From Taklimakanibacter albus (GTDB lineage Bacteria > Pseudomonadota > Alphaproteobacteria > Rhizobiales > Aestuariivirgaceae), in assembly GCF_016595235.1 (NCBI RefSeq), contig NZ_JAENHL010000008.1, positions 292,390 through 356,389 of the forward strand: 64,000 nucleotides of DNA, in the 5' to 3' direction. A model generated the notes under the pieces. That model searched no databases. It was not told the origin of the DNA and worked only from the letters and a program-made list of their open reading frames with translations. Shown here piece after piece: positions 35,160-44,020 of this stretch (its first letter is position 1; every line of letters starts with the position of its first letter). Both the position numbers and the translations under genes were made by a program.

Positions 35160-37297
35160 GCGAGCCTCGCGCGCCGGCTGAGGAGTGCGAAGAGGATCGC
35201 CAGGAGCGACAGCAGCGCACCCAACAGCATCAGCAGCTCCGAGGGAGTCGCCGTCTGCGGCAGGTCGACCGTCTTCACCGCATTTGCATCATGGCTTACC
35301 GGCGTCTTGTTCATCGCAATCAGCGTGACATCGAGCTTGGCGTCGCGCTGGAGGATGTCCGGCGCCTGCTCCTTACCGAACACCTTGTCATAATCCCAGC
35401 CGGCCGGGAGATTGAGCGGGATATCGGCCCGGCTCAGCTTCTCGCCCGGCTGGCGCGACGGCGTTTTATCGACCGCGACGAGGCTCGACACACGGCTCAC
35501 CAGATGGTGCTCGAGGGCGAGCGCCAGGATGCGCTTGTCGGCCTCGCCGGGCGTGATCGTGCCCATGGTCTGCGCCACCTCGGCGTCGTCGATCTTGCGC
35601 CGCGCCCAGAGCTTGGCGATGCCGGCGCCAGGCTCGGCCTTGGCGAGCGGCAGGCTTACCTGCCAGTCACGTCCGGCAATCTTGGCGGTGAGCGTCAAGC
35701 TGCCTTTGCGCTCCGGCATCTTCATCAGGAAGAGCACAGGTTCGCCCTGATAGATATCGGGCAGCATGGCGGGTGTCACTTCCGCCGAAGTCTGGTCGAA
35801 ACGCGCCTTGAGGTTTGTCACGGCGGGATTTTCGAGCTTGGCGAAGAGCTCGCGCATGCGATCCTCGACCTGGCCGCCCTCGCCGATCATCGCATAGCTG
35901 CCACGGCCGAGCTCGGCGGCACGCGTCATCAGATAGGAGTTGGGCGCAGACCCGATGCCCACCATGAAGACGCGCGAGCGGCCGCGCATGGCGCTCAATA
36001 TGTCGAACATCTCCTGCTCATTGGCGATGGCGCCGTCGGTGATGAACACCACCTGGCGGAGCGTGCCCTCATCATCGGGCCGCGCATCGCGCAGGGCGGC
36101 GCGCAAGGGCGGGATCATCTCGGTGCCGCCCGATGCTTCGAGACGGCCGACGAAATTCTTCGCCGTCTCGACGTTGTCGCGGTTCGCCGTGACGGTGTCG
36201 GGAAAAAGAATATCCATCGTGTCGTCGAAACGGATGACATTGAACCGGTCGGCGGGATCGAGCCGGCCCAGCGCATAGAGAAGGCTTGCCTTCGCCTGCG
36301 ACATCGACGGACCACCCATCGAGCCCGAATTGTCGATGACGAAGACGACATCACGCGGCATGCGCTTCTCGTTCGTCGTCGCGGCAGGCGGCGTCACATA
36401 AGCGAGCGCATAGTCGGTGCCGTTCACTCTTTCGCTGAACAGGCCGATTTCGGGGGCCGCCCCTTGTGCCGGCGTCCAGGTAAGCTCGAAGTCGCGATCG
36501 GCGAATTCGGAGCGCGCCAGCGCGATCACCTTGCCGCCTTCGGGCGCCGCTTCGGCCGTCACATCGTGGAAGGAGCTTGTGACCTCGCCCAGCGCGAAGC
36601 CAGGATTGAGATGCACGGTGAGCGTCAAAGGATTGACGGGAACCGACTTGCGCGGGTCGAGCACCGGCGGCGTGATCCGGTCGCGATCCGGAATGCTGTC
36701 CCTGACGGTGTAATACTGTGCGTTCTCCGACAGCACGACCTTCGGATCGGGCACATAACGAGGGGCCACGACAGTCGGCACGCGGAGAGAGAATATGCCG
36801 CCCGACTGCGCCACCGCTTCCTGATATTCAATCTGGATGACGATGGTCTCGCCGGGACCGATATTGGCGACCTGGTTGGTGAAGACATTGGCGCGCTCCT
36901 GGTCGAGGAGCGCCGCCTTCTGGCCCTTGGCTTTCGCCTCCTCATAGATCTGCTTGGCTTCCTGGCGCTCCTTGATGTCGCCGACGATCACCCGGTCGCC
37001 GATCACCATCTTGAGCGTATCGACGGCAGCCTTCTCCGACAGTGGGAACACATAGGTGCCTTCGATCCAGCCATTGGTGGGATTCCTGAATTTCTGGGTA
37101 ACGCGCGTCCGGGCGATCGGTCCGGTCACGGTGATGTCGAAATCGGTGGCGACCCGGGGCGCCTCGACATATTTTCCAGGCTCGCTGGTAGTGAGCAGCA
37201 AGGCGCCGGTGCCCATTTGCGAGGGCGTGACGAGGCCGGCGCCGGCACTGAGTGTCATGGCGATGACACCCAGCAGGGTCAGCAACAATCGGTACAT
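35156..37297 (-). CDS. Sortase target protein with VIT and VWA domains and LPQTA sorting signal
   Basis: 713 residues from the ATG at 37297. Signal peptide about 1-24, then a VIT domain (about 40-170; KFRNPTNGWIEGTYVFPL), a VWA domain (about 320-500) with MIDAS VIDNSGSMGG, and at the C-terminus an LPXTG-like LPQTA (679-683), a hydrophobic helix and a basic RRARLA tail. This is the layout of the 'marine proteobacterial sortase target protein' (TIGR03788). It would be cleaved after LPQT by the coupled sortase. Its acceptor in a Gram-negative envelope is unknown. VIT/VWA suggests a protein-binding, inter-alpha-inhibitor-like role. Confidence 0.93.
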   Translation of the reverse strand: MYRLLLTLLGVIAMTLSAGAGLVTPSQMGTGALLLTTSEPGKYVEAPRVATDFDITVTGPIARTRVTQKFRNPTNGWIEGTYVFPLSEKAAVDTLKMVIGDRVIVGDIKERQEAKQIYEEAKAKGQKAALLDQERANVFTNQVANIGPGETIVIQIEYQEAVAQSGGIFSLRVPTVVAPRYVPDPKVVLSENAQYYTVRDSIPDRDRITPPVLDPRKSVPVNPLTLTVHLNPGFALGEVTSSFHDVTAEAAPEGGKVIALARSEFADRDFELTWTPAQGAAPEIGLFSERVNGTDYALAYVTPPAATTNEKRMPRDVVFVIDNSGSMGGPSMSQAKASLLYALGRLDPADRFNVIRFDDTMDILFPDTVTANRDNVETAKNFVGRLEASGGTEMIPPLRAALRDARPDDEGTLRQVVFITDGAIANEQEMFDILSAMRGRSRVFMVGIGSAPNSYLMTRAAELGRGSYAMIGEGGQVEDRMRELFAKLENPAVTNLKARFDQTSAEVTPAMLPDIYQGEPVLFLMKMPERKGSLTLTAKIAGRDWQVSLPLAKAEPGAGIAKLWARRKIDDAEVAQTMGTITPGEADKRILALALEHHLVSRVSSLVAVDKTPSRQPGEKLSRADIPLNLPAGWDYDKVFGKEQAPDILQRDAKLDVTLIAMNKTPVSHDANAVKTVDLPQTATPSELLMLLGALLSLLAILFALLSRRARLA

Positions 37298-37509
37298 GAT
37301 GATTTCCGCTCCATAACGGCCCGCCCGATCCCGGGTGGTCCGTGGCTCCATCATGTGGGGCCGGTCGAGGCTGCGCCGCGAGCGGGCAATCCGCCATTCT
37401 TCCGTCGCGTCTTGCCGCTACGCGGCAGAGCTTGCCTTGTTTTGGACAGGTCCTTGTGGAAATGTATGGATTTGTACGGCCCTCTTCCCCTTAAGGCTCC
37501 ATCCGCCCG

Positions 37510-38271
37510 ATGACCGACCAGACCCTCTCGGCTGAAGAAAACGACGCCGTGGCGGATATGGTGCGCGAGGCGCTCGCCCGCCGCCGCATCACAAGGCAAT
37601 ATCTCGCCGATCAGGCCAAGATCAGCCTCTCGACACTAGAGAAGGCGCTGTCGGGGCAACGCCCCTTCACGCTCGCCAGCATCGTCAGGCTCGAAGCGGC
37701 GCTGGGCCTCACCCTCAGGCGGGCGACACCCGCCAAGCTCGCGGCCGCATCACGCTTCACCGGCATCGCGCCGGAAGATCTCGGCTCCTATGCGCGACCG
37801 GCGGTGTCATGGATCGAGGGCGACTACGTGACGATCCGCCCCTCTTTCTCCAATCCCGATTCCATCTACGCCTATCTGACCTGCATCGCGTGGAACGAGG
37901 AAAAGTCGCATCTCACCTTCAAGGAGAGCGAGCGGGTCGATGCCGCCTTCACTCAGGACGGCAATGTGTCGATCCCGCATCAGTCGGGCTATATCTATCT
38001 CATCACCAACAAGCTCGGGCAATATCGCTTCGTCATCATCTCGCGTCCCACCATCGCGGGCGAAATGTTCGGCATATTGACGACGCTGCAGTCCGGCCGC
38101 GGCATGCATCTGACTCCGGTTGCGACGCCGATCATCCTGGTTCCAGCCAAGACGCTCGGCGGCAATCCCGCTTATGGCCGCGTCGAGAAGGGCCATTCGT
38201 TTTATGCCAAATACAAGGCCTATGTGACACGCGCCTTGGAAGAGCCCTTCGCGCTTTTCGTCGCGAAGTGA
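37510..38271 (+). CDS. Helix-turn-helix (XRE-like) transcriptional regulator
   Basis: 253 residues. The N-terminal HTH is at about 20-70 (RRRITRQYLADQAKISLSTLEKALSGQRPFTLASIVRLEAALG). A separate C-terminal domain of about 150 residues, with several Tyr/Phe-rich strands, is of unknown type and may sense a ligand. It is divergent from the sortase target gene across 212 bp, so it may control that cassette. It converges on the phosphate transporter gene with four bases between. Confidence 0.82.
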   Translation: MTDQTLSAEENDAVADMVREALARRRITRQYLADQAKISLSTLEKALSGQRPFTLASIVRLEAALGLTLRRATPAKLAAASRFTGIAPEDLGSYARPAVSWIEGDYVTIRPSFSNPDSIYAYLTCIAWNEEKSHLTFKESERVDAAFTQDGNVSIPHQSGYIYLITNKLGQYRFVIISRPTIAGEMFGILTTLQSGRGMHLTPVATPIILVPAKTLGGNPAYGRVEKGHSFYAKYKAYVTRALEEPFALFVAK

Positions 38272-38275
38272 TCGT

Positions 38276-39394
38276 TCAACTCCAGCCGACGAGCTCCAGC
38301 AGCCAGTGCAGGCCATAGGCGAGGCCGCCCGCCGCCGGGAAGGTCAGGATCCAGGCCCAGACGATGCGCTCGATCACCGTCCATTTGAGGGCGCGTGAAG
38401 ACTTGGCGAAGCCGACGCCCATGATCGCCGTCGAGATGCTGTGGGTGGTCGAGACCGGCATGCCGAAATGCGCCGCCACGGTGAGGATCGTCGCCGAGCT
38501 CGTCTCGGCGGCGAAGCCATGGATCGGATGCAGCTTCACCATCTTGTGGCCGAGCGTCTTGATGATGCGCCAGCCGCCGGCCGCGGTGCCCGCCGCCATC
38601 ACCAGCGCGCAGGAGACGATGATCCAGCTGTCGATGCCGTCCTTGCCGGGATCGGGCTCGAGGAAACGCGCCCATTCCGGCAGGCCTTGCAGCGCACCGG
38701 CGCTCTCCGCGCCCAGCAGAGCGAGCGCGATGATACCCATGGTCTTCTGCGCGTCATTGCGGCCATGGGCGAGTCCCATATAGGCGGCAGAAGCAAGCTG
38801 CGCCTTGCCGAAGAAGGCATTGACCCAGACCGGTCGCGCTAGCCGCCCCAGCAGGCCACCGGCTTTCGCCATGCCGGCGATGAGCGCCCACAGACCCACC
38901 ATCATGATGATGCCGAGCGTGAAGCCCGCTACCGGCGACGTCACCATGGGCAGCAGCACTTTCCACAGGAGGCCTTCGTTCTTCGTCCAGTCGCCGACTG
39001 TCTTGGACCAGATGAGCGCGCCCCAGTTGTTGTCGGCGGCGGCCAAGGCGGCGCCGCACAGGCCACCGATCAGCGCATGCGAGGAGGACGACGGAAGGCC
39101 GCGCCACCAGGTGAAGAGATTCCAGATGATGCCGCCCAGAAGCGCGCAGAGAATCACCTGCAAGCTGACATTGACGACGCCGGTGTCGACCAGGCCCGAG
39201 GAGATGGTCTTGGCCACCGCCGTGCCCCAGAAGGCGCCGATCAGATTGGTGACGGCCGCCAGCATGATGGCCTGGGCCGGCGACAGGACTTTGGTGGCGA
39301 CCACGGTGGCGATGGAATTGGCCGTGTCGTGGAAGCCGTTGATGAATTCGAAGACCAGCGCCATCAGCACGACGGTCAGAACGAGGATCAGCAT
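38276..39394 (-). CDS. Inorganic phosphate transporter, PiT family
   Basis: 372 residues with about ten membrane helices. Both PiT signatures are present: GFHDTANSIATVVAT near the N-terminus and GLAHGRNDAQKTMGIIALAL in the second half. Moves metal-phosphate driven by proton or sodium. It follows a DUF47 gene by 10 bp, the standard pit accessory pairing, and continues a minus-strand phosphate block. Confidence 0.95.
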   Translation of the reverse strand: MLILVLTVVLMALVFEFINGFHDTANSIATVVATKVLSPAQAIMLAAVTNLIGAFWGTAVAKTISSGLVDTGVVNVSLQVILCALLGGIIWNLFTWWRGLPSSSSHALIGGLCGAALAAADNNWGALIWSKTVGDWTKNEGLLWKVLLPMVTSPVAGFTLGIIMMVGLWALIAGMAKAGGLLGRLARPVWVNAFFGKAQLASAAYMGLAHGRNDAQKTMGIIALALLGAESAGALQGLPEWARFLEPDPGKDGIDSWIIVSCALVMAAGTAAGGWRIIKTLGHKMVKLHPIHGFAAETSSATILTVAAHFGMPVSTTHSISTAIMGVGFAKSSRALKWTVIERIVWAWILTFPAAGGLAYGLHWLLELVGWS

Positions 39395-39404
39395 GGGGGC
39401 GCCG

Positions 39405-40031
39405 TCAGCTGTTCTTCAACGCGACCTGATAGACGATGGCGCCCGCGTCGCGGCAGCGGTCGATCGCCTTCTCCAGGATCTCGAAGAATTCCTTGAGCAG
39501 GAACATGCGGGCGCCGTCGAGGTCACCCGAATAGAGCTCGCGATAGAGCTCGAGCAGCAGGCGATCGGCCTCGGTCTCGATCGCATGTAGACGGTCGTCG
39601 AGCGACTTGATCGTCTCGAGCTTGAGCTTCGGCAATTCCCGCACCATGTCGAGGACGATCTGCGTCGCCTTCTCCAGCATGGCGGCGCGTGGCGCGAAAT
39701 CGACACCTTCGAGCCGGTGAGCCGCAAAGGTATAGCGGTCGGCGAAGCGCTCGACCTGCTTGGAGATCTTGTAGAGCGCCACACGCAGCTCCTCGATGTC
39801 CTCGCGCTCGATGGGCGTGATGAAGCTGTCGACCAGCGCCTGGCTGATCCGGTTCGTCGCTTCCCGCTGGTGGTGGCGGGCGAGCTTGATCGCATCCAGG
39901 CTCTTGTCGCCCGAGGCAGGGTCCAGCATCTCGTGCAGGGCCTTGGCGCTGTCATGAGCCGATACGGCGGCGGCGTCCAGGAGCTCATAGAACTGCTTGC
40001 CGGAGCCGAAGATCGTCTGAAGGGAGAACAT
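39405..40031 (-). CDS. DUF47 (PhoU-like) Pit accessory protein
   Basis: 208 residues, all helical. PhoU-like helices such as RHHQREATNRISQALVDSFITPIEREDIEELRVALYKISKQVERFADRY are typical of DUF47, a cytoplasmic partner that tunes Pit activity. Ten bases upstream of the pit gene. Confidence 0.94.
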   Translation of the reverse strand: MFSLQTIFGSGKQFYELLDAAAVSAHDSAKALHEMLDPASGDKSLDAIKLARHHQREATNRISQALVDSFITPIEREDIEELRVALYKISKQVERFADRYTFAAHRLEGVDFAPRAAMLEKATQIVLDMVRELPKLKLETIKSLDDRLHAIETEADRLLLELYRELYSGDLDGARMFLLKEFFEILEKAIDRCRDAGAIVYQVALKNS

Positions 40032-40075
40032 CGCTAAGTCCTTACACCAGGAAATTGTGGGGTCATTGGCCGTCC

Positions 40076-41005
40076 TTACTTGGCGTCGGTGAGCTTGAAC
40101 AGCACGAAGCGCGTGGGTTCCACGTCTTTCTTCGTCCGATCGGTGACGATAAGGAAGAGGCTGCCGGTGAGGCGGGCCAACCCCTCGAAATTGTCAATCA
40201 GGAGGGGATCGGGGGTGGCCGACAGGTCGGGGGCGGCGCATTGACCGCCGGCCGCGCAGACCGCCAGATCGAGATAGCGCAGATGCGCCGCGCGGGCGCC
40301 GTCGGCCCCTTCCGTGCGCTCCAGCACCAGGAGATTGCCGTCAGCCATGGTCTCGATCGCCTTGATCCGGCCATCGGGCTGGGCCGCCTCGAAACCCCAG
40401 GTCGCGCCGTCGCCCGCATAGATCTTGTGCAGCGTCTCGGGCTCACCACGCAAGGGCCGTTCCGGCGCCGTCAGCACGCCATGGGTATTGTCGAAGGCGA
40501 CGGATTCGAGCCGGCTGTTCTTCTTGGCGTAGTTCTTGGCATCCGCCAGGGGGCCCGGCAGCGTGATGTCCGCGATCCATTGGCCTTGCGGCGTGAAGCG
40601 CGCGATGGCCGGCCCGTCCTCGAAGGCGACCAGCAGCTCGCTGTTGCCCGGTTTGCCGTCGTCGCCATTGAGCGCCGCCAGCCCCTCGGCATTGGTGACC
40701 GTCTTGCCGGCCGCCGGCGCCGCCAGGGGCGCCGAGAAGACATGCTCGATGCCGCTGATCCTGTCGCCTTCCAGCTGGAGGCGGAACTGATGCAGGACGC
40801 CGCCGTCGGAGACCGCATAGAGAAGCTTCTCATCCGCGTCCCAGGCGAGGCCCGAGAGCTCATTGACCAGAACGCCGTTCTTGCCGGTCGCGGGGATTTC
40901 CGTTTTGCCCAGCACCTCCAGCTTCGGCTCGGCGCCGGCCGGCGACGTCACGACAAGAGCAGCCAGCGCGAGCCCGCCCATGATCATTTTGTACTTAGCG
41001 TTCAT
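40076..41005 (-). CDS. Esterase-like activity of phytase family protein, exported
   Basis: 309 residues from the ATG at 41005, which overlaps the VTC gene stop by four bases. Signal peptide about 1-25 (ending PAGA). The mature part is a predicted beta-propeller (LSGLAWDADEKLLYAVSDGG, LLVAFEDG, LESVAFD, NFEGLARL) of the phytase-like esterase family (PF13449). Such proteins act outside the inner membrane on phosphate or other esters. It is 45 bp ahead of DUF47/pit, so it may release phosphate for the same importer. Confidence 0.85.
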   Translation of the reverse strand: MNAKYKMIMGGLALAALVVTSPAGAEPKLEVLGKTEIPATGKNGVLVNELSGLAWDADEKLLYAVSDGGVLHQFRLQLEGDRISGIEHVFSAPLAAPAAGKTVTNAEGLAALNGDDGKPGNSELLVAFEDGPAIARFTPQGQWIADITLPGPLADAKNYAKKNSRLESVAFDNTHGVLTAPERPLRGEPETLHKIYAGDGATWGFEAAQPDGRIKAIETMADGNLLVLERTEGADGARAAHLRYLDLAVCAAGGQCAAPDLSATPDPLLIDNFEGLARLTGSLFLIVTDRTKKDVEPTRFVLFKLTDAK

Positions 41006-41829
41006 TGCAACAACTCCAGTTCGGGCCGAGCGGCCGGTTTCAGGCATGTCAGACCGGGGCTCGCGAGCTTGCGCAAGGCCGGCAGGAAGCGGTTCTTCTT
41101 GGTATCGCGATTGAGCAACGCGGTCGCGGCGCAGTATTTCGAGCAATGATTGGTCGGATGCTGGTGCAACATCCGCAGCACCCGGTCGGCGAGACCATTG
41201 CCGCGCGCCGACTTCGTCTCGAGAATGAACTGGTCGTCGTCGACCGCGTAATAGGAGCCCAGATCATAGAAACGCAGTCGACTGTCGATCGTCATGCGCT
41301 CGCCGCCCTCCTTCGCCACCAGTGTCAAGCGGACATAACGCATGTCGATCACGCGCTGCAGCTCATAGGGAAAACACTCGCCATAGAGAGCACGATAGAC
41401 GTGATGCACGAAGGCAAGCGCCTCGTCATCCAGCCGGCCGAATTTCTCCGGCGCGTAAGGCAGTCTTTTCTTCACCGTCACGCCGCGTTTGTCCTTGAGC
41501 TTCACCTCGACGAAGCACAGCGCCGCATCGAGATATTTACGGATGCGCACTTTCACCCGCCGGCGGCGCCCCTGATGGTGATCGAAATAGCTGCGCCGGT
41601 CATGGTCGTCGAAGTAGCAGGTCTCGTAGGTGAAGGCGCGGCGGCCGGCGATCTCGAGGATGTCGAAGTGCCGGGCGAGCTCGGCGGCGGCAGACTGCAG
41701 CACGGCGCGCTTCACCACATATTTGTTGTCGAGTCGTTCCAGCATTTCCGCCCGGGCGTTGAGCGTGGCAAGGCTGATCGGATCGAAGCCCTGCCCCAGT
41801 GAGAGGTCAGCGTGTGCGATAATAGACAT
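41002..41829 (-). CDS. VTC-domain polyphosphate polymerase
   Basis: 275 residues. The catalytic tunnel motifs of the VTC4 family are clear: RLDNKYVVK (about 32-40), the basic RRRRVKVRIRKY, FVEVKLKDKRGVTVKKR and the late acidic DDQFILETKS. The enzyme makes polyphosphate from ATP, in bacteria an alternative to Ppk. The gene overlaps the DUF4956 gene before it by 23 bp and the phytase-like gene after it by four bases, so the three are one transcript. Confidence 0.9.
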   Translation of the reverse strand: MSIIAHADLSLGQGFDPISLATLNARAEMLERLDNKYVVKRAVLQSAAAELARHFDILEIAGRRAFTYETCYFDDHDRRSYFDHHQGRRRRVKVRIRKYLDAALCFVEVKLKDKRGVTVKKRLPYAPEKFGRLDDEALAFVHHVYRALYGECFPYELQRVIDMRYVRLTLVAKEGGERMTIDSRLRFYDLGSYYAVDDDQFILETKSARGNGLADRVLRMLHQHPTNHCSKYCAATALLNRDTKKNRFLPALRKLASPGLTCLKPAARPELELLQ

Positions 41830-42403
41830 TGAGCCTCGCCATTTCGGTGATGTAGTCGAGCTGAAGCACTTGGTAGGACAGGACCGCGACGCCGAGGCGC
41901 TCCGACAACTCGGCGCGCATCGCAGCGGGATCCGCCAGCAGATCGGTGTTGATCTTGTCGAGCGTGACCTTTGCGCCCGAGACTGATTGCAGAATCTTCG
42001 GGTGGTCGATGACGTAGGCGCCGGCGAGAACGAAGCTCACCGCCAATGCTGCGAATGGCACCGTCGTTCCTTGTACGGAAGTGATGACCGCGATGGCGAC
42101 GGCGCCGAAGAAATACGTCATCTCGGTCTTGCTCAGAGGCTCGGAACGCAAGGTGAAGAGCGCCAGGATGGCGAACAGGCCGAAGCCCGCGGCCACGCTG
42201 AAATTCACCGAGGAGAGGATGGTCAGGACCGCGAAAATGAAGACATTGAACAACGCCGCTGCGGTAACCAGCTCCTTGTCGCGATAGCGGCGATAATAAA
42301 GCCCAAAGACGAGCACACTCATCCCGACGAGATTCAATCCTATCCTGACCGCCTGCGATAGAACCGGATCCTGAAGGATCTGTTGAAGCGAGGACATGGA
42401 CAT
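41807..42403 (-). CDS. DUF4956 membrane protein (VTC partner)
   Basis: 198 residues with four to five membrane helices in the first half and a soluble tail. The conserved AALFNVFIFAVLTILSSVNFSVAAGFGLFAILALFTLRSE is the DUF4956 core. In bacteria this family is nearly always next to a VTC polymerase and probably forms its membrane platform, perhaps a polyphosphate channel. ATG at 42403 with AGGAG five bases upstream. First gene of the block. Confidence 0.88.
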   Translation of the reverse strand: MSMSSLQQILQDPVLSQAVRIGLNLVGMSVLVFGLYYRRYRDKELVTAAALFNVFIFAVLTILSSVNFSVAAGFGLFAILALFTLRSEPLSKTEMTYFFGAVAIAVITSVQGTTVPFAALAVSFVLAGAYVIDHPKILQSVSGAKVTLDKINTDLLADPAAMRAELSERLGVAVLSYQVLQLDYITEMARLNVYYRTR

Positions 42404-42576
42404 TCGAACTCCTATTCTTTCTCACGCGTTTCAGCCGCGCGAGGAGAAGAACGGAGCATTCAGGGTTCTATTCCCGGCCATTCGCCGATTATGACGACCG
42501 GATGACATTTATTTAAAGAGGCATGCCGCGGGAATGACGCGGATATTTCCGCCGAGGCCCGGCATAACCCAGGGTC

Positions 42577-42610
42577 ATTCCGACCGTTTCCGGATTGAAA
42601 CGGTCGGAAT
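42577..42610 (-). terminator. Strong hairpin downstream of the dipeptidase operon
   Basis: Perfect 14-bp inverted repeat ATTCCGACCGTTTC / GAAACGGTCGGAAT with a six-base loop, 12 bp after the stop of the 42623 gene. No T-tract follows on either strand, so it may be a processing hairpin or an intrinsic terminator of weak type. Confidence 0.6.
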
Positions 42611-42622
42611 AGGAAGGGCTAT

Positions 42623-44020
42623 TCAGCGTCCGATGGCCGCCAGGATGCGCACCCAGCTTCTGATGCCGCGATGGAAGCTGGTGAGATTGTATTTCTCGTT
42701 CGGGCTGTGCAGCGCGTCGTCATTGAGGCCGAAACCGACCAGCACGCTGTCCATGCCGAGAATGTCCTTGAAATAGCGCACGATCGGGATCGAGCCGCCC
42801 GAGCCGATGAGGGCCGTGTCGCGCTTCCATTCCTCCTTCAGCCCCTGGGCGGTCTTGCGGATCAAGGGCGAGGTTTCGGCGATCTCGGTCGCCGGGCTTC
42901 CCGAGCCATAGGCGGCGAACTCGATCTTGCAGTCCTTCGGCACCTCGGCCTTGGCGAAGGCGCGGAACGCCTTCAGGATCTTCTGGGGATTCTGCTTGCC
43001 GACGAGGCGGAAGGTCAGCTTGGCATGGGCCTCGGAGGGAATAACCGTCTTGGTGCCGGCCCCGTTATAGCCGCCCCATATGCCATTCACCTCAGCGGTC
43101 GGGCGCGCCCAGACCTGCTCCAGCACGCCCTTTCCTTTCTCCCCCGCCGGCACCGACAAGCCGACTTCCTTCAAGAACTTCTTGTCCGAGAAATTGAGCT
43201 TGCCCCACTGCGCCTTCATCTCCTTGGGAAGATCGCTGACGCCGTCATAGAATCCCGGAATGGTGACCCTGCCGTTCTTGTCATGGAGCTTCGACAAAAG
43301 CTTCGAGAGAACACGCAGTGGGTTGGCGGCAGGACCGCCATAGGCGCCGGAATGAAGATCGACGCGAGGCCCGGTGATGGTGATCTCGTCCTTGACCATG
43401 CCGCGCAGCCTGGTGGTGATGGCCGGCGTCTTCGCGTCCCACATATTCGTGTCGCAGACGAAAGCGGCGTCGCAGGCGAGCTCGGCCTTGTTCTCCTTCA
43501 GGAACGGAATGAGGCTCGGCGAGCCCGATTCCTCCTCGCCCTCGATCAGAATAGTCGCCTTGATCGGCAGCGTTCCGGTCGCGGTGATCCAGGCCCGCAT
43601 CGCCTCGACGAAGGTCAGAAGCTGGCCCTTGTCGTCGGCGGTGCCGCGGCCATAGAGGCGCACCACCCCGTCCTTGCCGGTACGTTTCTGGGGCTCAAAG
43701 GGCGGCGTGGTCCATTTGTCGAGGGGGTCGGGCGGCTGGACGTCGTAATGGCCGTAGAAAAGAAAATGCGGCAGCTTGGCAGAAGCGTCCTTAGGCTCGA
43801 AATGCGCCACCACCATGGGATGGCCGGGCGTATCGCGCAGCGAGGCGGAGAAGCCGAGGGCGGAAAGATCAGCAACGATGCGCTCGCCGGCGCGCCGGCA
43901 ATCCGCCTTGTAGGCCGGGTCGGTCGAGATCGAGGGAATGCGGACGAGATCGAACAAGCGGTCGAGACTCTGGTCGAGCGCCCGGTCGGCGGCGCCGAGG
44001 ACGGCATTGATGTCGGTCAT
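42623..44020 (-). CDS. M20-family dipeptidase (second of a tandem pair)
   Basis: 465 residues. M20/M25/M40 dipeptidase with metal and catalytic motifs GHYDVQPPDP, GRGTADDKGQL and EGEEESGSPS; the late VGFGLNDDALHSPNEKYN holds the last His ligand. Cleaves dipeptides or acyl-amino acids in the cytoplasm. It overlaps the preceding paralogue by four bases and shares long stretches with it, a recent or maintained tandem duplication. The pair may differ in substrate. Confidence 0.93.
   Translation of the reverse strand: MTDINAVLGAADRALDQSLDRLFDLVRIPSISTDPAYKADCRRAGERIVADLSALGFSASLRDTPGHPMVVAHFEPKDASAKLPHFLFYGHYDVQPPDPLDKWTTPPFEPQKRTGKDGVVRLYGRGTADDKGQLLTFVEAMRAWITATGTLPIKATILIEGEEESGSPSLIPFLKENKAELACDAAFVCDTNMWDAKTPAITTRLRGMVKDEITITGPRVDLHSGAYGGPAANPLRVLSKLLSKLHDKNGRVTIPGFYDGVSDLPKEMKAQWGKLNFSDKKFLKEVGLSVPAGEKGKGVLEQVWARPTAEVNGIWGGYNGAGTKTVIPSEAHAKLTFRLVGKQNPQKILKAFRAFAKAEVPKDCKIEFAAYGSGSPATEIAETSPLIRKTAQGLKEEWKRDTALIGSGGSIPIVRYFKDILGMDSVLVGFGLNDDALHSPNEKYNLTSFHRGIRSWVRILAAIGR

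Noticed and set aside
35291-37513. Plus-strand open frame of 740 codons
   Set aside because: Antisense to the sortase target gene; no family features.
42404-42622. Possible CRISPR-like or phage repeat in the hairpin region
   Set aside because: Only one strong inverted repeat and no array of direct repeats.
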